NCBI GenBank assembly: GCA_018660835.1
Contig: JABJJN010000014.1
Span: 1-64,000 of the forward strand
Direction of reading: 5' to 3'
Length of the DNA: 64,000 nt
Source: Gemmatimonadota bacterium
GTDB taxonomy: Bacteria > Latescibacterota > UBA2968 > UBA8231
Made by a program: the position numbers and the translations under genes. Positions 60,467 to 64,000 of the stretch are shown here, one piece after another (positions within the stretch are counted from its first letter, which is position 1; every line of letters starts with the position of its first letter). The notes under the pieces are model-generated. The model was not told where the DNA came from, made no database searches, and saw only the letters and a program-made list of their open reading frames with translations.

Positions 60467-61306
60467 TCACGACCAAACGAAGATTTCCCCATCTTCTTCT
60501 GACATCCCAATGAAGACGGCGAGCACAACGCGCGTGTGATCCCTGGCAACTTGCGGCACCTCGTGGACATTCTCCGTATGGAAGAAGTATAGATCCCCCG
60601 CATCCAGTTCGATCTGGACCTGCTCGATGGCCTCTTTTTTCGCATACTCGGCGAAATCCCCCGCGTCGAGAACCTCTTCAACCTCTCCTTCCGCCTTGGC
60701 GCGATAGAGGATGGGTTCACCGCCGACAGCCCCCTTTTGAACGCACAGAATACCGGCGAATTGGTGCTCGAACCGGCCTACTGCATAACTCGACTTTCCA
60801 CGCCGTCGTACAGAGTCGAAGTGCGCTCGGTGGCCTTCCTGGCCATGATAAATCCGGAAGATCGCCGGCCCATACGTCCCACCTTCTTCATAGGCGGTCT
60901 TGACCTGTTTGGAACCAGCCAGATTCGCCAGGTTCGCGTAGATCGTTTGTACGGGGTCGGCCAAGCCCTCAAAGAGCCGTTGAAAGAGGGTGTGTGTGCG
61001 GTCGGCGTGTGCAAAAAACTCCGCCGGCTCCTTGCCCATCCGTCCCAGACTGGTTCCAAGATCCAGGTAAGGTCCACCGCTGAGCTGTGACTCCTTGCCT
61101 ACCGTATCTCGATCGAAATATCCATTGTCGGTGAACCGCTCGATCAGGCGGTTGCAATCGGCGGGAGGATGTGCACCCCGCAGCACGAAGGCGGGTATCT
61201 CGCCATGTGCCAGAGCCCGCAAGGGATGATCGTATGTACGGCGGATCGTCTCCGCCTCCGCCTCAAAAGGCTGCCACGAGTCCTGGGGACTGTCTGATTC
61301 CTGCAT
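60467..61306 (-). CDS. 2-oxoglutarate/Fe(II)-dependent dioxygenase (prolyl-hydroxylase-like)
   Basis: A 279-residue dioxygenase of the P4H/2OG-FeII type. HxD is HFD (162-164), distal His is 248 (ENVHEVPQ), and the 2-oxoglutarate Arg is 259 (HTRVVLAVF). The wider spacing and GDLYFFHTENVHE pattern differ from PhyH members in this window. Substrate is unknown. It converges on the glycosidase-like paralogue without a gap. Confidence 0.8.
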   Translation of the reverse strand: MQESDSPQDSWQPFEAEAETIRRTYDHPLRALAHGEIPAFVLRGAHPPADCNRLIERFTDNGYFDRDTVGKESQLSGGPYLDLGTSLGRMGKEPAEFFAHADRTHTLFQRLFEGLADPVQTIYANLANLAGSKQVKTAYEEGGTYGPAIFRIYHGQEGHRAHFDSVRRRGKSSYAVGRFEHQFAGILCVQKGAVGGEPILYRAKAEGEVEEVLDAGDFAEYAKKEAIEQVQIELDAGDLYFFHTENVHEVPQVARDHTRVVLAVFIGMSEEDGEIFVWS

Positions 61307-61450
61307 TCATTCGTCCTTTCGCATTCCGGAATCGATAGGCTATGTATTTTGCCGTGCTTGGCACAAACGAGTGACCGGCCTTCTTTTGCGACCTGCACTC
61401 GTTTGCACGCAGTTGTTCCATCATCAATATGATTGACCCAACCAGGTCTA

Positions 61451-61470
61451 CCTTGCCAGACATGGCAAGG
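61451..61470. promoter_or_regulatory. Inverted repeat before a PhyH gene
   Basis: CCTTGCCA-gaca-TGGCAAGG is a perfect 8-4-8 inverted repeat 28 bases upstream of the 61498 start. It may be an operator; no matching regulator was found nearby. Confidence 0.5.
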
Positions 61471-61497
61471 TCTTCAAGGCACTGCGGAGCGGAATGA

Positions 61498-62241
61498 ATG
61501 AAACTCGGACGAGAGAAAGACGACTTTCAAAGGGACGGATTTGTTGTGATCCGCCAGCTGTTGCCGGAAAGCGAGTTTCAGCTCCTGGCAGAAAACATCG
61601 AGCGCTACATTCGCGATGTCGTTCCCACCCTTGATGCGACGGATGCCTTCTATCAGGACCGCAGGCAACCTGAGACCCTCAAACAGTTGCAGAATATGGA
61701 GCAGGACGAATTCTTCGAATCATACAGAGATCACCGCAAATGGATCGAAGTCGCCGAAACCCTTCTTGAGGAACCCGTCATCGCCCTCGGACCGGAGTGG
61801 TTCAACAAGCCGCCCGGCACAGACCACCCAACCCCAGCCCACCAGGACAACTACTACTTCAATCTGAAGCCGGCAAATGTCCTGAGCATCTGGATGGCGA
61901 TGGATCGAGTCGATGCAGACAATGGCTGCCTGCAGTATTTGCCAGGATCCCATCACGACGGGGTGCGTCCACATCAAGCGACACAGACACTCGGTTTCTC
62001 ACAAGGAGTTGCCGGTTACACGGCAGAGGAAAGCGCTCGCGAAACCCCCGTCCACCTCGAGCCAGGGGACGTCGTTGTTCATCACGGCAATACGATTCAC
62101 AGCGCCCGGTCGAACACCTCCGCGACCCGACACCGGCCGGCCTTCGCTATGGTCGTCAAGGGAGTCAGTTGCCGTCGTGACGAAGAGGGTTTCGCGCGAT
62201 ATCAGGCAGCAGCAACGGCTCAACGTGAGGCGCTCACCTGA
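61498..62241 (+). CDS. Phytanoyl-CoA dioxygenase (PhyH) family protein
   Basis: A 247-residue Fe(II)/2-oxoglutarate dioxygenase. Iron ligands HQD (115-117) and His201 (GNTIHSARSN), Arg near 211-213 for 2-oxoglutarate; GCLQYLPGSHH is conserved. Closest in pattern to the 46622 protein. Separated by a zero-base gap from the converging cupin gene. It sits behind a putative operator. Confidence 0.9.
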   Translation: MKLGREKDDFQRDGFVVIRQLLPESEFQLLAENIERYIRDVVPTLDATDAFYQDRRQPETLKQLQNMEQDEFFESYRDHRKWIEVAETLLEEPVIALGPEWFNKPPGTDHPTPAHQDNYYFNLKPANVLSIWMAMDRVDADNGCLQYLPGSHHDGVRPHQATQTLGFSQGVAGYTAEESARETPVHLEPGDVVVHHGNTIHSARSNTSATRHRPAFAMVVKGVSCRRDEEGFARYQAAATAQREALT

Positions 62242-62607
62242 CTATTCGGGCATGAGTGCCGTAATGTTGAGATACTCCAGATCGTCTTCGGTGTTGTTGA
62301 TGACTTGATGACGCTCTTTCGGAGCCAGATGCACAGCATCGCCCGCTGTGACATCGAATTCCTTGTCGTCGATCAACATTTTTCCACTGCCTGAAACGAA
62401 ATAGTACACCTGCTCTTTGTTCTCGTGGGCATGATAGTCTGTTGTGATACGTCCCTGCACCACGTGCCGCGTCAAACTACCCAATGACAGTAGACATGCT
62501 GAGTCAGGAGAATCTTCACTCTCATCTGACCGTGTCAGCAATGGCCAGATTATCTTGGTCTCATGACCTATATACGGAATCTGATCTCGCCAATTTCTGA
62601 TTCTCAC
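62242..62607 (-). CDS. Small cupin (Cupin_2) protein
   Basis: A 121-residue single-domain cupin: motif 1 YHAHENKEQVYYFVSGSG (His/His/Glu) and motif 2 GDAVHLAPKERHQV (His). It may bind a metal and a small ligand as a dioxygenase, isomerase or sensor. GTG start with only a weak purine stretch upstream. It converges on the PhyH gene and follows the cNMP/receiver protein by 17 bases on the same strand, so the latter two may share a transcript. Confidence 0.8.
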   Translation of the reverse strand: MRIRNWRDQIPYIGHETKIIWPLLTRSDESEDSPDSACLLSLGSLTRHVVQGRITTDYHAHENKEQVYYFVSGSGKMLIDDKEFDVTAGDAVHLAPKERHQVINNTEDDLEYLNITALMPE

Positions 62608-62624
62608 TTTGTGTCTCAGCCCTT

Positions 62625-63572
62625 TCAGTCGATCCCCACCGTGGACTCAACCAGATGACGGAAGTCCTTCAGATTCATTGGCTTCTCCATGAAGCCATCG
62701 AAATGATGCGCATGCACGTCTTCGTCTGACGCGTAGCCCGATATCCCCAGTACAGGCATATCTGGATATTTCCCGCGGACCTGCTCAAGTAAGGCATAGC
62801 CATTCAGCCCTGGCATGCGAATATCCGTGATGATGAGATCAGGCGGCTCGCTGTCGATCTCTTCAAGCGCCTCTTCGCCATCGCGCGCTTCGATGGTATC
62901 GAAATCCGCCAGCGCTTCGCATATCATGCGTCGGATCGCCGGCTCATCATCGACAACCAGCACACGCAGTGAAATGGTGTCTTGCATGTGTTCATCAAGG
63001 CTGCGCGCCAGTTTTTCAGGATCGAAACCCGCTTTCGACACCAACCAGTCAGACGCAAGCTCGGCGCGGTGCCTGTACTGCTTGATCCGCTGCTCCTGCT
63101 CAACCTTCTCCCGCAGATAGTCACGGACGCGCACGTTGTCTTTGATGATCTTGCCTGCAAGCAGATTGACGATATTTCGGTAGACACAAGCGGCCATCCC
63201 ACTATCGCTCGCCAACACATCTTCGAAGGCTGCTTTCTCGAAGACGAGGACATTGCTCGAGTCGATGGCCTCCACTGTGGACGTGAACGTCTGCCCTGTC
63301 ACCATACCTACCTCACCCATCGTCGTCACCGGTGTCAGTGTTGCGACCGTGGAGCCATCGGTTCCAACGACACCCAGCAACCCGGAGAGTAGAACGAACA
63401 TCTCCTCGGAAGGGCTGCCACTTGCACACACCCGCGAACCAATCTCAAACCGTTTTGGTTGACTGGCGCCAAGCAATGTCTGGATCTGTGCGGCCTCAAG
63501 ACCACTGAACAACGGGATCCCTGCCAGGGTCTTGATCAGAATGCGAGCGTTGGTTTTGGCCATGGTTTCCAT
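62625..63572 (-). CDS. cNMP-binding domain fused to a response-regulator receiver
   Basis: A 315-residue two-domain protein. Residues about 8-135 are a cyclic-nucleotide-binding fold (IPLFSGLEAAQIQTLL, GEVGMVTGQTFTSTVEA, phosphate cassette only partly conserved). Residues about 150-190 form a coiled linker. Residues about 200-315 are a receiver with DDEP, phospho-Asp in LIITDIRMPGLNG, Lys in FMEKPMN. No DNA-binding or enzymatic output is attached, an unusual order. Start could be ATG 63563 instead. Confidence 0.8.
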   Translation of the reverse strand: METMAKTNARILIKTLAGIPLFSGLEAAQIQTLLGASQPKRFEIGSRVCASGSPSEEMFVLLSGLLGVVGTDGSTVATLTPVTTMGEVGMVTGQTFTSTVEAIDSSNVLVFEKAAFEDVLASDSGMAACVYRNIVNLLAGKIIKDNVRVRDYLREKVEQEQRIKQYRHRAELASDWLVSKAGFDPEKLARSLDEHMQDTISLRVLVVDDEPAIRRMICEALADFDTIEARDGEEALEEIDSEPPDLIITDIRMPGLNGYALLEQVRGKYPDMPVLGISGYASDEDVHAHHFDGFMEKPMNLKDFRHLVESTVGID

Positions 63573-63671
63573 CGTGGACGAAAATGCCACCTGTTGGACC
63601 GATCGTGTATCAATGTATCTGATGCTTGTCCGCGCGCCACCGGTTCGCCTGTGTGGAACCAACCTCCCGGG

Positions 63672-64000
63672 CTAGTCGATCACCTGTCCCCACTTTTCAC
63701 GGTCCCACTGCTTCTGACCGATCTCTTCGACATAGTCCGCCCCCATGTTTTCTGTCAGCCAGGTCTTGAGGGGCACATCAGCATCCGTCGGCTGCCACCA
63801 GCCTTTGAGGTTGACACCATCTCCGAGAAGCTGGCGTCGGATTGGATCACATTTCTCCAGGATCTCGTCAGGCATGACATTGTAATCGAGCCCTCGCAGC
63901 CAGCGATAGCTATAGCCCAGAAACAGTACCTTGCGAGTAAGGTCCGACGTATTGATGCCACGCGTGTGCCACATGCGGCGATCGAAGAGAACCGCCGTTC
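63672..64000 (-). CDS. PhyH family dioxygenase, C-terminal part (cut at right edge)
   Basis: About 109 residues of the C-terminus are visible; the frame stays open to the edge. It contains the distal His region (AVLFDRRMWHTRGINTS) followed by LTRKVLFLGYSYRWLRG, a stretch characteristic of one PhyH subgroup that often appears in Latescibacterota and Poribacteria assemblies by my recollection. The first half with HxD lies outside the window. Confidence 0.85.
   Translation of the reverse strand, partial: TAVLFDRRMWHTRGINTSDLTRKVLFLGYSYRWLRGLDYNVMPDEILEKCDPIRRQLLGDGVNLKGWWQPTDADVPLKTWLTENMGADYVEEIGQKQWDREKWGQVID

Overview
The window reads as chromosomal DNA of an uncultured Gram-negative bacterium of the FCB or Latescibacterota/Poribacteria kind. 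This is an inference from gene content, without any phylogenetic marker. The supporting signs are a secreted protein ending in a FlgD-like/T9SS-type sorting domain with the NYPNPFN signature, cohesin- and dockerin-like modules, five non-haem Fe(II) dioxygenases (four PhyH type, one 2OG prolyl-hydroxylase type), outer-membrane beta-barrels, multihaem cytochromes and periplasmic nitrate reductase. No tRNA, rRNA, CRISPR array, transposase or phage gene was seen.

Layout. 0-7 kb: the 3' part of a secreted Ca-binding repeat protein with its terminator, a Gfo/Idh/MocA oxidoreductase, a xylose-isomerase-like TIM barrel, a CBM9-like secreted protein and a membrane-anchored AraC regulator. 7-12 kb: an overlapping operon (small membrane protein, beta-barrel, alpha/beta hydrolase, beta-lactamase-like protein), then a sulfotransferase. 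12-18 kb: a complete minus-strand nitrate reductase operon, napD-napA-tetrahaem NapB-like-tetrahaem cytochrome-16-Cys ferredoxin-NrfD-type membrane subunit, with a near-consensus sigma54-type promoter. 18-22.5 kb: a short LysE-type exporter, a CDGSH protein, a PhyH dioxygenase, a mercuric-reductase-like flavoprotein, and an XRE regulator-thioredoxin pair behind a helically phased operator. 22.7-30.8 kb: seven signalling genes, including two two-component groups and an NtrC-type activator, with two sigma54-type promoters and shared upstream words; one sensor kinase is broken by a 19-bp tandem duplication.

30.9-45.2 kb: PBP1A with an acetyltransferase/membrane fusion; a dihaem outer-membrane barrel with a cytochrome lipoprotein; a PIG-L deacetylase beside a giant quinoprotein-ankyrin-SMP30 fusion; YgjV and CinA-like proteins; an M16 peptidase. 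45.3-46.3 kb: a winged-helix regulator and membrane protein with paired palindromic operators. 46.6-62.6 kb is the accessory heart of the window. It has a four-gene operon (PhyH, nucleoside hydrolase, sialidase-like propeller, six-hairpin glycosidase-like), a uridine-kinase-like protein, a glycosyltransferase broken at a poly-C tract, a MarR/membrane pair with matching operators, a nucleotidyltransferase, a four-gene operon (HpcH aldolase, SGNH esterase, two paralogous glycosidase-like propellers), two dioxygenases and a cupin. The window ends with a cNMP-binding/receiver fusion and the C-terminal part of another PhyH protein.

Taken together, the genes suggest a heterotroph that scavenges decorated glycans or glycoconjugates, respires nitrate, and uses sigma54/two-component control. 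The substrates of the two catabolic operons cannot be named from sequence alone.
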